From the NCBI GenBank assembly GCA_052174475.1, contig JBQMRO010000084.1, forward strand, positions 62,001 to 126,000: 64,000 nucleotides of DNA, in the 5' to 3' direction. This stretch comes from Arsenophonus sp052174475 (GTDB lineage Bacteria > Pseudomonadota > Gammaproteobacteria > Enterobacterales > Enterobacteriaceae). Below, one piece after another: positions 30,890 through 41,490 of this stretch. The position numbers were made by a program, and so were the translations under genes. Each line of letters starts with the position of its first letter. Position 1 is the stretch's first letter. The notes beneath the pieces were generated by a model that was not told where the DNA came from, made no database searches, and saw only the letters and a program-made list of their open reading frames with translations.

Positions 30890-33800
30890 TAGTTATTAGT
30901 AAATTTGGTTTATGGCGATCATAGGCTACGCTTCACTCTGATACTTCATGAATCTCTTCTCAATCGTTAAATTGGATGTTATTCACCACCAGAGTCAGCA
31001 GGCTAAAATTTTATTAGCTGGTTTAGATTTTCTGAACAGACTCAGGTGCAGTACCTTTAATACCATTAAAATGGTTATCTTCGAACTATACTGCTTCGCA
31101 CCTCATCTTCATAGTTTTTATTATGAAATCTGATTCAATCCGAATTCGTCGTTCTTATTGACGCCACAGTTCGCTAAGAGGAAGCTTAGGATGCAGCTGT
31201 TATTCTCATTTTTTCTCTAACTTCTTCATCGCTGTAGAGATGCTTATGCTGAAAACCGTAGCAATAAAACATCAAGGGATTTTATTAGCGGCATCGCGAT
31301 TCTCTGGTAGTCAGAGAATCTTGCAGCTAACCTCAATTTTTATTGCATGTTTTTTGGAAGTGAAGAAATTAACACATTATTTATTTGTGTACTCAACAGT
31401 GTTGAGTGCTGCGTGCTGGGAATATTTTTGTTATATGGATTCCAAAACGAATACAGCATACACTACAAGGTGTGATAAGAGAAGTTACGATGTTTTAAGA
31501 ATATTCATGATATAAGTACTATTTTATACTCTGCAGTATATGAATTTTTAGGAATTTATCCAGATGCTAAGAATAAATCTTCTAGAAAGCGCAAACCAGG
31601 TGAACTAGGTAAATAAATCAGGAAGATAAGATACGACTTGTTAAATCATTTATTTATCATCCTGAGCCCTTTATGATTTCCTACTCAAAATTAATTATGA
31701 CAGACTGACTAAATTTTTTATTACATACTCTAAATTAAGATCATAGCATGTGTCTAATTCTCGATCCCTAATTTTTTCTTATTAATCAGTATTATTTATT
31801 TTTAATCACGATTATCTGTGGTTTTAAAATGCTCAAGCCTAAGTTGATGACGCTGGATAAAACTGCATTAAGGAGAAAATAACTGACAATACGTTTGTTG
31901 ACGAATTTATCATCTTAATATGGAACTAGGATGATAATCTCTGTCTTCTTCGCTCCATGGATAAACATAAAAATAAGTGGGCCTATAGATCTGATCAATT
32001 TTTATAGGATGACGATTTCTATTTTCTCTGGTAATATATCTAGATGTATATGCATATAATCCCTTTTCCAAATAAACTGCTTTTTACCATTAATTAGGTT
32101 GAAATAACTTTCTTAAAACATAGTAAAAGTGTTAACTGATATATCAGTCGCTATTGTCTAGTGAATGCTTATCTGTAGACCATTTCTGTCATTGGTGTTA
32201 TCTGGACGCTACCGCTATACTTCTCCTGAAGTTTTCCAACCGTCGTTTTTCTGCTAAAGTTGTAGAGTTTATAAAAGCCTACAGTTTATGTTGCGTAAAA
32301 ACTATCGATGATAGTTAGCATATCAGGTTCATATTTTATCAGACTGCAAATATTAATATATTACTTTTACTACTCCTCATCTTATTTGATCTGTTATTAA
32401 TAATAAGTAGACACTACTAAAATCTCTGTTTCGAACTTGGGGCCCTTACCCCAGTACTATCTTGCAGTGAACACGTAAAACAGGATATCGAAATTGGTAT
32501 CTTCTGTGCCTTGTACGCTTATGGTCGACAACTCAATCAATAGCAGCATCTTCATCTATCAGTTACTTTAGGGTGGTTGGATATTAAATATCCTTGTATG
32601 GCGTTGAACTGTTCTTTAAACAAAACGATTGAATGGATCTAGCGAATATCCTCTCATCCAATTACTGCGTCACAGCGATAACTTGATAATCCCAGTAATT
32701 TTTTCTTATTTTGGGGGATATATTCACAAAGAAGCAATGACAGCATCACCTAAAGCCGCAGTACGGACGTTAATGAAAAAACAACTTCCATAAAATAAAA
32801 GTAACGTAACATACTGTTAAATACCTCGGACTTTAACCTTAAACACTTCAAGGTATTCGCATCAAAACTGCAGCTTTGCCGTGAATAAAAGTAATTATAT
32901 ATAATTATAAATGCTCGATTTAACAGCACCTCAGAAGCAGATATCTCCTATGATGCAGAAAGGGATGATCGACTGATATAGAGTTATATTTTGGCTAGAT
33001 ATTTTAAGATGGTGCATTACTTGGTTTCTTGTCAAATCCTCAACGAGGCAGACTATTACCAATGTCGTATAAGGCGATGTTGAGATAACGGTTAGTAAAA
33101 AACTGGAAAATTAGGATTGGCTGTTCTGATGAAAGAATTCCTACATACAGATCTGTACAAATGCATTCTGCATAGCGACAGGTTACTTTTATCGACACCC
33201 AGCTTTAAAAGCAGGAAACAAAATTATTGTAAAAAAAGAATGCATAAAATTAAAAACAATGGTTATTAACCGCCAAATCTAGAGTTAATGTCTCTAAAAT
33301 TAGAGCATTAGTTCAAAGAATAGACACTTCGATAAAATCTTAACTTACAATAGACTCACAATAAACCAATTCTATCTGCTTTTAGCAGAAATAGATGGCT
33401 TTTTGTTTTCTTTTAAAAAGAGATTTAATTTCTTAACCATGCACAAGTACCTATGCTCTTAAGCTATTTTTGTTTCAGTTTGCTGATACTACTTTATAGA
33501 AAGTATATTTTTTATAAAAAATCGCTAAGAGCTTAATAAAAATCACGGGTAGGGAATATCCATAGAACAGGTATAGTAGAATTCTTCGCTGCTTTTTACA
33601 TATTTCAGATAAGGAAGCAGCAAAGAGTTGTTGAAGCATATTTCATTGCGCTGTGATTCCCTGATCTTAGACACTTTAGTTTCAATATCTAAAGTACTCA
33701 TATTTGTATGGTTCGCTGTAGCAAAAACTATTACGGCAATAACTTACCGCTCATCGAGAAAGCAGTGTTTACATGTTTATCGCAACATGGTTTTGAGCTT

Positions 33801-34010
33801 CAGTTTAATAGCGGTGCTATTAGCTAACTTAGCATCATTACAAATCAGTTCATGCAAGAGATATAGATAATGTCTAGTTTTGTAGATACCTGTAGCATAA
33901 ACTTTTTATGTTATATAATCTCTGTCTTGTTGACATCATTCATGAAATCAATCAGGCAGGATATATGGCACCCATCTCCGAAATTCAATACATCAGAACA
34001 AGGATAACTC
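30890..34010 (-). mobile_element. IS256-type element relic interrupted by element C
   Basis: Minus orientation. The 3' half (30890-31450) starts tagttattagtaaatttgg and contains the usual end blocks; the 5' half (33430-34010) ends gaacaaggataactc. Element C copy 2 sits between, with about 250 bp of the IS256 sequence missing at the junction. Its right end truncates fadR. The 9-mers outside the two ends do not match (near aaatagtgt versus atcatttat), so the element's ends now join unrelated regions (cls and fadR). Confidence 0.75.
31450..33425 (+). mobile_element. element C, copy 2 (unidentified repeat, nested in IS256 relic)
   Basis: Aligns with copy 1 over its full length: tattcatgatataagtacta at the left, gacgctggataaaactgcatta, atctttgtgcc-like ttggtatcttctgtgccttg, gcgatgttgagataacggtta and atagatggctttttg at the right. 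About 1.97 kb. No recognisable protein in any frame; stops everywhere. The nesting shows that it moved after this IS256 copy was in place. Confidence 0.55.
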
Positions 34011-34690
34011 ATCATTTATCTTACGATAAATATTACCACTATCTTTGCTATAATGACGAATAGGATCTAGCAGTAGATCATTGTTTTTTTATTCACATAT
34101 TTTGGCTAAATCATGGTAAACTTATAAGCAAGTTGACGTGTTTTAAGATCAGAAAAGGAATAACAATTAACTCGGAATACAATTCTTTTAAACCATTTAC
34201 AATTAAACCGTAACAGAATTACCAGAAATAAATGCTAGTCCATGAAATATTGTATTTAACTGTAAAAAATGCTAGAGAGCGATCTTCTATATTTGCTTTT
34301 ATTGATATTATTTCTAATAATTTAGTTTATCCTTATGAAAGGCAGTTCGAATAAAATAGCTTAAATATTGGTTTTAACAGATAAGAAATCTTCAATCAGT
34401 TTTTAATGCGTACCGCTGCGATCTAACAGAGGCAGCGTTTATAAAACGTTAAGTCCTTAAGTTTCTAAAAAATTGTTTTACTTTATTAAGTTTTACATGC
34501 TTAGTAGTTAACTAACCGTCTCTAGCAAGACGGTGTAAAATTTCTCGTAATGTTATTCTAGCTACAGCAATTAATTTTAGATAGCTCACGTTCTGCGAAT
34601 AAAACTGAACCTTAGAAAAAATGATTATTCAAAATACTTATAATAATAAGCTATTCTGAAAATTAACAGAACTTTACGTTCCTATAGTCA
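34011..34690 (-). pseudogene. fadR: fadR fatty-acid regulator, decayed and cut at its 3' end
   Basis: FadR is a GntR-family, acyl-CoA-responsive regulator of fatty acid degradation and synthesis. Minus-strand pieces match E. coli FadR in order: SILNNHFF, FAERELSKIN, RITLREILHRLARDG (the recognition helix region, TRTTLREVLQRLARDG), FIRTAFHKDKLNY, FHGLAFISGNSV, VYHDLAKICE and PIRHYSKDSGNIYRKINDE. Stops and frameshifts are frequent. The last ~10 residues of the family are missing because the IS256 relic begins at 34010. The divergent neighbour nhaB of E. coli is not seen. Confidence 0.85.
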
Positions 34691-34924
34691 TCTTTTCTCT
34701 ACTTAAAAGAGATTTATTACAATAATAAAAATTAGATAATTTTATAATGAAAATTATAAAATAGCCGAGTTATTAGAAATATTAATTTAACCATTAAGAC
34801 TTAATATAATTGTCATTAATTAGGAAGTTCTTCTTTTAATTTCTAATATAAAAATGTAGTTTCCTACGTTAGTTAATTTTACTTATATACTAGTTAGTTT
34901 GCTCCTAGCTTATTATGAAAATCT

Positions 34925-35109
34925 TCGTCGCGCAAAACTTAATTCATTGCCCGATGAATTGAGTTTTGGTGGTAAAGTATCAAATATCATAATAATGAGA
35001 GGGCTTTATAGTTAGAAAAATAAAGCACCTTAAATCAGTTCCACTCTTCAGGTCAGTAAAGACCTGAATCTATTTTGCTTAAGTGTTATGTCATCTTCGA
35101 ACTTACCGA
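34925..35109 (+). mobile_element. IS481-type fragment, N-terminal end, cut by IS256 relic
   Basis: Similar to 26150-26340 and 58030-58200 (blocks around aaagcaccttaaatcag and tcttcaggtcagtaaa, then tcttcgaacttaccgaag). Only the beginning of the element remains before the IS256-type sequence. Confidence 0.5.
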
Positions 35110-36484
35110 AGATGTTACCGAATTTAGTGTGTAATGATCATTAGTCTACCTTTCCACTCTAATATTTTGTAAATCTGTTCTCCATTCTTAAATTGGATGA
35201 AGTTTACCATCAAGAATTAGCAAATCAAATTCCCTTATCCAGTTTCAGCTTTTTTAGTAGGCTGAGTAGCCTCAATACCCTTAAAAATGTTTTTTCTCCA
35301 AAAACACTTCTTTGCTCCTTGCTTTCATAACATCAGTGTCGCGCAAAAGCCGATTCAATTGAATTTCATCATTTTTATTTATGCCAAGTGTGATAATAGA
35401 AAGCATAGGATTTAGCCGTTATTCTCGTTCTTTTCTAACTTCTTCATCGCTGCAAAGATACACTGAAAACCTTGCCAATAAAATATCAAGTGCTTTATTA
35501 GCGGCATCGCGGTTCTTTTGTACCAAGAGATATTACAGCTCACCCTTAACTTTCGGTTACATTACATTTTGGAATGTAAGCTAGCACATCAGCTATTTTA
35601 TGTACCAAACAACATGATATTTCGTGTTAAAAAATATTTTTTGACATTGAATTCAAAAAACTAAGATCACCCCCCCTCTTCCATAGTAAACTTAGGAAAT
35701 GCAGTTAAACCAGGCGCTCAGTAACCATTGAAAATTTAGGCCAAATTCGCTTCTAATTTTCAACAATCCTCTTCGATCAGAGTTAGCTCCTCACGTTCAT
35801 TCAGTGATACCGATAATAAGTAGAAGGTAAAAGCGATGAGCTTTTCTAACAAAACGACATAAGCCTTCAGCTAAGAAATAAACATAGCGGTATCGCTTAA
35901 ATCATGCTATAAATATCATTATATGCGCTCCTCAAGGAATTAGTATTTCAGTTTGCTGATAAAGTACCCAGAGATCTGTGCTTTCACTGAGAAAGCAATC
36001 CAAGGGCTTTGTGAAATTACTGGTGAAAATGCCTAATAAACTACCCAATCATGATAAAAACTCTTCGATATTTTTACACACTTAAGATAAGAGGGTAGTA
36101 ACGAGCTGTTGAGGTATATCCCGTTTTTATTACAGATCCCTGGCATTAGATATTTTAATCTCAACATTGCCAATACCAGCCTGCATGACTTGCTGTGAAG
36201 AATAACCGTTATGAACGATGACATGACATCTGTAGATAAGGAAATGTTCAGAATTTTATTGCAATCATGGATTCAATCTCAATCAACAGCGGCGCTATCA
36301 GCGCACTGGCATCATTAGATGAGTTCATGTAAAGGATTAGAATAATATCTCATTTCACAGATTCCTATATGGTAATCTTTTTCATGGCATATCATCTCTC
36401 TATTGTTGAAATCATCCATGAAAATAATCTTCAGGTATGCTATTACCTCAAAAACCCCCCATACACCATAAATAAGAATAATTC
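35110..36484 (-). mobile_element. IS256-type element relic
   Basis: Full-length copy in minus orientation; the left end (gatgttaccgaatttagtg) is rather diverged, the right end ccatacaccataaataag is good. The block order is the family's. The transposase is closed in all frames. Confidence 0.75.
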
Positions 36485-36599
36485 TGGTATGAAATATATC
36501 TCTATTGGCGTTGATTTTACAAAATATCTGATGCAGGTTAATTTTATTAATGAGCATACAGGTCCATTATAGATAAACGAATTAAACGAAATCCTATAT

Positions 36600-37470
36600 T
36601 AAAATAATTTTAGTAATTGTAAATCTAATATTATTAGCATGGAGAAGCTCTGTGTGGGTTATTAGTGTTAGAGTTATGAACTGAAAAACTGAAGCATAAA
36701 TTTAGATTACTTCAATGTAATTTCATCAAAACCTTTATGATAGAAAAATGACATTATAGATATTTTCCCTATTTGAGTGCTAGTTCAACAATAAAATAAA
36801 CCGGGTTTTTATAAAAAGCGAAGACTAACAGTCTGTCTTATCTATACAGAAGATGCGCTGACAGCTGCTTAAATTTTGGACGGCTAAGATAAACGGACTA
36901 CATAGATTATTATTAGAATTTAGAAAAACGCTACATAATAGTCGGTGTCTTTAAATAAGAATACACTAGAAGTGCTTGATCGCTTGAAGGAAAGCCTATC
37001 GTAATTTCTTATTTTACTAGATTGAAGAGGAATATTGACGACTCAGTAATCTTGATACTCAAATAGTTGATATAAAAGAGTAGCTGTCTACCTGAATAAA
37101 ATAGAATTAAACATGTCAACGAATTATGAAAATCCCTGGTATTAATTTGTTTATTTTCGCTGCTGCAATTACTACAATAAGAAATACTAATACCGTTTAG
37201 GTCAGGCCAAAAGTTTTTTTCTTATGTCGATTTAGTACCAGAATAAACTGGTACTGACGGAAATGTATGACTATTAGGTATTAGTTGGTGATACCTATCT
37301 TCGAAGTTATTTATGCATGTCAAGGTTATTCTGGCTACACTGCTGAGTAAAAACCGTTTCCTTTAGTTACACCCTATAAAAGGCGGCTAACTAAAAGCAT
37401 AGAGGTAGCGAAATAGCTAACAAAATAGAACGTGCAGTATGGACTTTTTGCTTCCCATAACTTATGGCTA
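36600..37470 (+). mobile_element. IS110-type transposase relic
   Basis: Around 37120-37460 the + strand reads, across frames, MKIPGINLFIFAAAITTI, LVPE, VRLLGISWGDTYLRSY-like pieces and NKIERAVWTF. This corresponds to the C-terminal domain of IS110 transposases (IPGIG..TA.AI...; F.SYVGLVP...; LGISKRGD.YLR.LL; NK.AR..WA.L). Only one copy is seen. An 8-bp-arm inverted repeat (AGTACCAG / CTGGTACT, 37234-37255) lies within. No intact frame. Confidence 0.55.
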
Positions 37471-37949
37471 CTATAAAACATATTAGCATCAGACTATTTT
37501 AAGTAATATCTGTTAATAAACATTAACTCTTTTAAAGATTAAGAATGCATGTTAAAAGGTTGTGTAGGCAATCGCAGTGATAATAAAGATATGGTAGAAG
37601 TATAAATTTCCTAAATCTGAATTATTTCTTGAACTTAAAGCTCATTATAAGAATGATATGTAAATAAATGGGATTACATAGAGGGGAGGAAGGCATACTG
37701 CAACACTTGCAATAAACCTGGATATAAAACTGAAGCTGCCGTTAATATCTGAACTTAGATGTCTTGGAAACAGTGATACATTCATGTAAAGATAATAAAA
37801 TTGCTAATGAACAACTTCTTTATCAAATAATTGTTAATTAGAATAGATATTAGATACTAATAAAAATAAGTTAACCTATATTTACTAAGATTATCTAAGA
37901 TATAAATTAAAAATTTACGAATCAATAAGATATAGAAGAGTTTAGCTAT
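37471..37949. other. unassigned spacer before nudC
   Basis: No gene recognised. About 250 bases (37520-37780) look weakly similar to 53430-53700 (shared blocks ttgcaataa, taaaac/aaagc, tcttggaaac/tcttgcaaac), which may be another degraded repeat. I could not confirm it by eye. Confidence 0.35.
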
Positions 37950-38710
37950 ATGAATAGAAATAATTAATAGAAATAGGAAAGAGGTTAGTGGTTATTAATT
38001 CTGGTAGTCGAATTAGTTCCAAACGGTGATTTTCCAAAAGGTTCTAATAAATTTTGTTATTAATAGGAAAAAGCAATCCTAATTGCTGAATAAGTAGACG
38101 GAAATGATTTGGTTAATTATAGTAAAATCACAAATGGGTGTATGTGTTCACCACAATGGATTGCAAGCCAAGATCAGGAGTGTTTAAACTAATTGAATTT
38201 GGTATTCAATTAGCAGAATTTTATCATTTACACCATTATTGCGGTTATTACAGCAATAAAATAATAGGTAGCTTACCAATGAGTAAGCTAGTGTAGTTAT
38301 TGTAATGAACGATATTATCAGAAAATTGCGTTCTGAATTATTGTTGATATTTAGCGTGCTGATCATATATTATTGGCATAATATTAGGCGTTATAAAAAG
38401 CCAATATTTATTATCTTACCAAGATTTATTGAACTAGATGAAACTATTGAAGAAAATATAAATTGGAACTAAAAGAAGAAAGTAATGTTGTAATTAACAA
38501 TATTTGTTATATTACTCTTCACAGCCATGCCCTTCCTTATTTATTAAGGATAAGGTTTTAGCTTACTAAATTAGTAGTGAAATTCAGATTTATCCTGATA
38601 AATTAATTAGTGCAGACTAGTGTTATAATGATAAATTACTACTCAGATTACATTTTGATATCACCCATTGTCTTTAATTTAATTAAAGATAGACTGCCTT
38701 TTATGCCGAC
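37950..38710 (+). pseudogene. nudC: nudC NADH pyrophosphatase / RNA-decapping hydrolase, decayed
   Basis: NudC hydrolyses NAD(H) and removes NAD caps from RNA. Pieces in order: ERG-WLLIL, VPNGDFPKG, EKAILIAE, then FGIQLAEFYHLHHYCGYYSN (E. coli [21 protein letters not shown], with the first zinc Cys pair reduced), LARFIELDETIEE (LAGFVEVGETLEQ, the start of the Nudix box) and ITLHSHALPY (VTSQPWPFPQ). Many stops. It lies directly upstream of hemE as in E. coli. Confidence 0.8.
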
Positions 38711-38841
38711 ATAAACGATAACTTGTATAAATAATAATGTTAATATGCTATATATAAGTTATTTCTGATTCTAAGTAACAATAAAAAGATAAACATCTAA
38801 TGATAATTAGTAATTTTTCTTATTTCTATTTAATGGAGCTA

Positions 38842-39910
38842 ATGATATCTGCGTTAATAAACGATCGATACTTACGTGCGATATTACGGGAGCCTGTTGA
38901 TGTAACCCCAGTATGGATAATGCGCCAGGCGGGTCGTTATTTACATGAATATCGAAAAATTCGTCAGCAAGCTGGTGATTTTTCTTTCATTGTACAAAAA
39001 TACCGAATTAGCCTGTGAAGTCACATTACAACTGTTACATCATTTTCCATTAGATACAGCGATTCTTTTTTTCAGATATTCTTACTATTCCTGATGCTTA
39101 AGGGGTTAGGTCTTTATTTTCAACCAGTGAAGGCCCTGTTTTTCAACGTCCTATTGGTTGTTTAGCTGATATAAAGAAACGACCAATTCCTGATCCTGAG
39201 CAAGAATTGGTTTACGTAATCAATGTTCTACGCCCTATCCATAAGGCGTTACAAGGAAAAGTGCCATTAATTGGTTTTTCTGCTAGTCCATGGACATTGG
39301 CAACTTATATGGTTGAAGGACGAGGTAGTAAGGCTTTTATCCATATTAAAAAGATGATGTATACCGAGCCAAAATCGTTACATTTAATGTTGGATAAGTT
39401 AACTAAAAGTATTATTCTTTATTTAAATGCTCAAATACGAGCTGGTGCTCAATCGGTAATGATTTTTGATATTTGGTGTGGTGTATTAACAGAGCTGATT
39501 ACCATCAATTTTCTTTACATTAAATGTATTAGATTATTGATGGTCTACTACGAGACCATGAGAATCGTAAAGTTCCGGTGATTTTATTTACTAAAGGTTC
39601 TAACCAATAGTTAGAAGCTATGGCTGCGACCGGTTGTGACGCGCTAGGTATCGACTGGATGACAGATATTGAAGAGGCTAGTTTGCGTGTAGGAGATAAG
39701 GTTGCATTACAGGGAAACATGGATCCTTCTGTATTATATGCTTCAAAAGAACGTATTGAGCTTGAAGTTAAAAAAATTTTAAAGCAATTTGGTCAAGGTG
39801 GTAGTGGCCATGTTTTTAATTTAGGTCATGGCATTCATAAGGACATTCCGTCTGAGCATGTTAAAAATTTTATTAATTCGGTACATAAATTATCAGAGCA
39901 ATATAATTAA
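38842..39910 (+). pseudogene. hemE: hemE uroporphyrinogen decarboxylase, decayed
   Basis: HemE decarboxylates uroporphyrinogen III on the way to heme. Start ATG 38842 has a Shine-Dalgarno (ggag) and gives NDRYLRAILREPVDVTPVWI and MRQAGRYLHEYRK, with the substrate-binding RQAGRYL. Then frameshifts: at a run of A near 39000, at a run of seven T near 39067 (AILFSDIL), around 39100, after VMIFDIWCGVLTE near 39490, plus a stop where the Trp of QWLEAM has become TAG. The end GCDALGIDWMTDIEE, GNMDPSVLY and FNLGHGIHKDIP is well preserved and stops at 39910. At least five lesions, so heme synthesis is broken here. Confidence 0.93.
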
Positions 39911-40008
39911 TAACTAAAGTTTATCTAAGTAAAGATAATGCTAATAAATAATAATTATTATATTTTTTATTAATTATTTAATGTAAATTAAATATTCTTA
40001 ACTATTAA

Positions 40009-41418
40009 AAGTTATTAATAAATCTGATGTATGACGGTGAAGCTACATACTGCTTTGATGCTTCATAAATCTATTCTCCATCCTTAAATTAAATGTTTTT
40101 TATCATCAGGATAAAAAAGGATAATCCTACTTAACTGTTTTTCTGATTTCTAATCAGACGAGATCAACTTAAGTACTATTGAAGTGGTTATTTTCTAGGA
40201 CTGCAGATCTTGGTGCGTCAGATTCTTAGTCTCGCTTTCGCGAAAGCTAATTCAATTGAATCTTCCTTTTTATGATGCTAAGTTCACTAACGGGAAGGCA
40301 TACAATGCTAGTATCTCTTCTTGCTCTTTCTTCATCTTCTTCATGGCTGCAGAAGACCTATACAAAAACTTTACTAACAAAATATTAAGGGATTTATTAG
40401 CATCATTATAACTTTTTGCTAACTAAGACCTCCCGCAGTTCACCTTTAATTTTCTGTATTGCATGACTTTTAGGAGTAAAGTCATGCGTATGAGCTACTG
40501 TGTTATACACAACAGTGTATATCCTGAATATCCGAGATCATCTTTGCTATTGCATTTCAAAACTAAGAGTACCGTTTCCTATATTGACTAACATCATGGA
40601 TATAGTTAAGCTCCACGCTTAAAATCTATCGAGAGGTTAGACTAAATTCCTTTCTGACTCTTGATAACCATCTTCGATGACAATTGCTTTTTTACGTCCA
40701 TGCGCAGTACCCTCCCCCCCCCCGCTTTAACCAGGAGGTAAAGGTGATCATCTTGCCTGTCAGGCCGGTAATATGTCCCATCTGATAAGAAATAATGTAG
40801 CGCGTATCGCTTAAATAACATAGGCAGCAGCACCATTATGCCTGCGCTCTTCAAACCATTCCTGCTTTACTCTACTGATGCCTCTGGTAGAGAAGATTAT
40901 ATGTTTCTTACCGAGAAGCGCTCCAGAGCTTCATGAAAATCATTGGTGGAGTGATATTCCTTGCAGGTAGATCATTATTAGCACTCTTCGCAGATTTTTA
41001 TAGTCCTCAGGTAAAACAGTAATAATGAGTTGTTGAAGTATACTTCATTACCGTGTAATTCATCTCCTGACATTAGGCACTTTAATCTCAATATTCTCAA
41101 TAGCAGTTTATATGGTTTGTTATGGTGAATAACCGTACGGATGACGGATAAGATCAGTAAACAAGGCAGCATTCAGCATGTTATCTGCAGCAAATGCCGT
41201 TGAGGCTGCGTCTCAACAGCGGCGCTATCATCTTCCCAATAATATTACGGATAAGTTCATGAAGTAGACCAGAATAACATCTCATTTTAAAGATACCTAT
41301 AGGATAAACTTTTCATAGCATATCATCTCTTTGTTGTTAACATCATTCACAAAATCAATCAGCAGGATACATGCCCAGCATCCATAAAAAACCAATACAC
41401 TAGAAATAAGCATAATCC
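40009..41418 (-). mobile_element. IS256-type element relic between hemE and nfi
   Basis: Full length, minus orientation, from aagttattaataaatctga to gaaataagcataatcc. The flanks ctattaaaa and ctatttaaa could be a decayed target duplication. It contains a run of ten C (40714-40723) not seen in sister copies. It forms an inverted pair with the copy at 41758-43160. Confidence 0.75.
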
Positions 41419-41490
41419 CTATTTAAAATATTTTTTATATTAAAATAAATAATAAAATATTTTTATATAAACTTTTTATTAAAAATAAAA

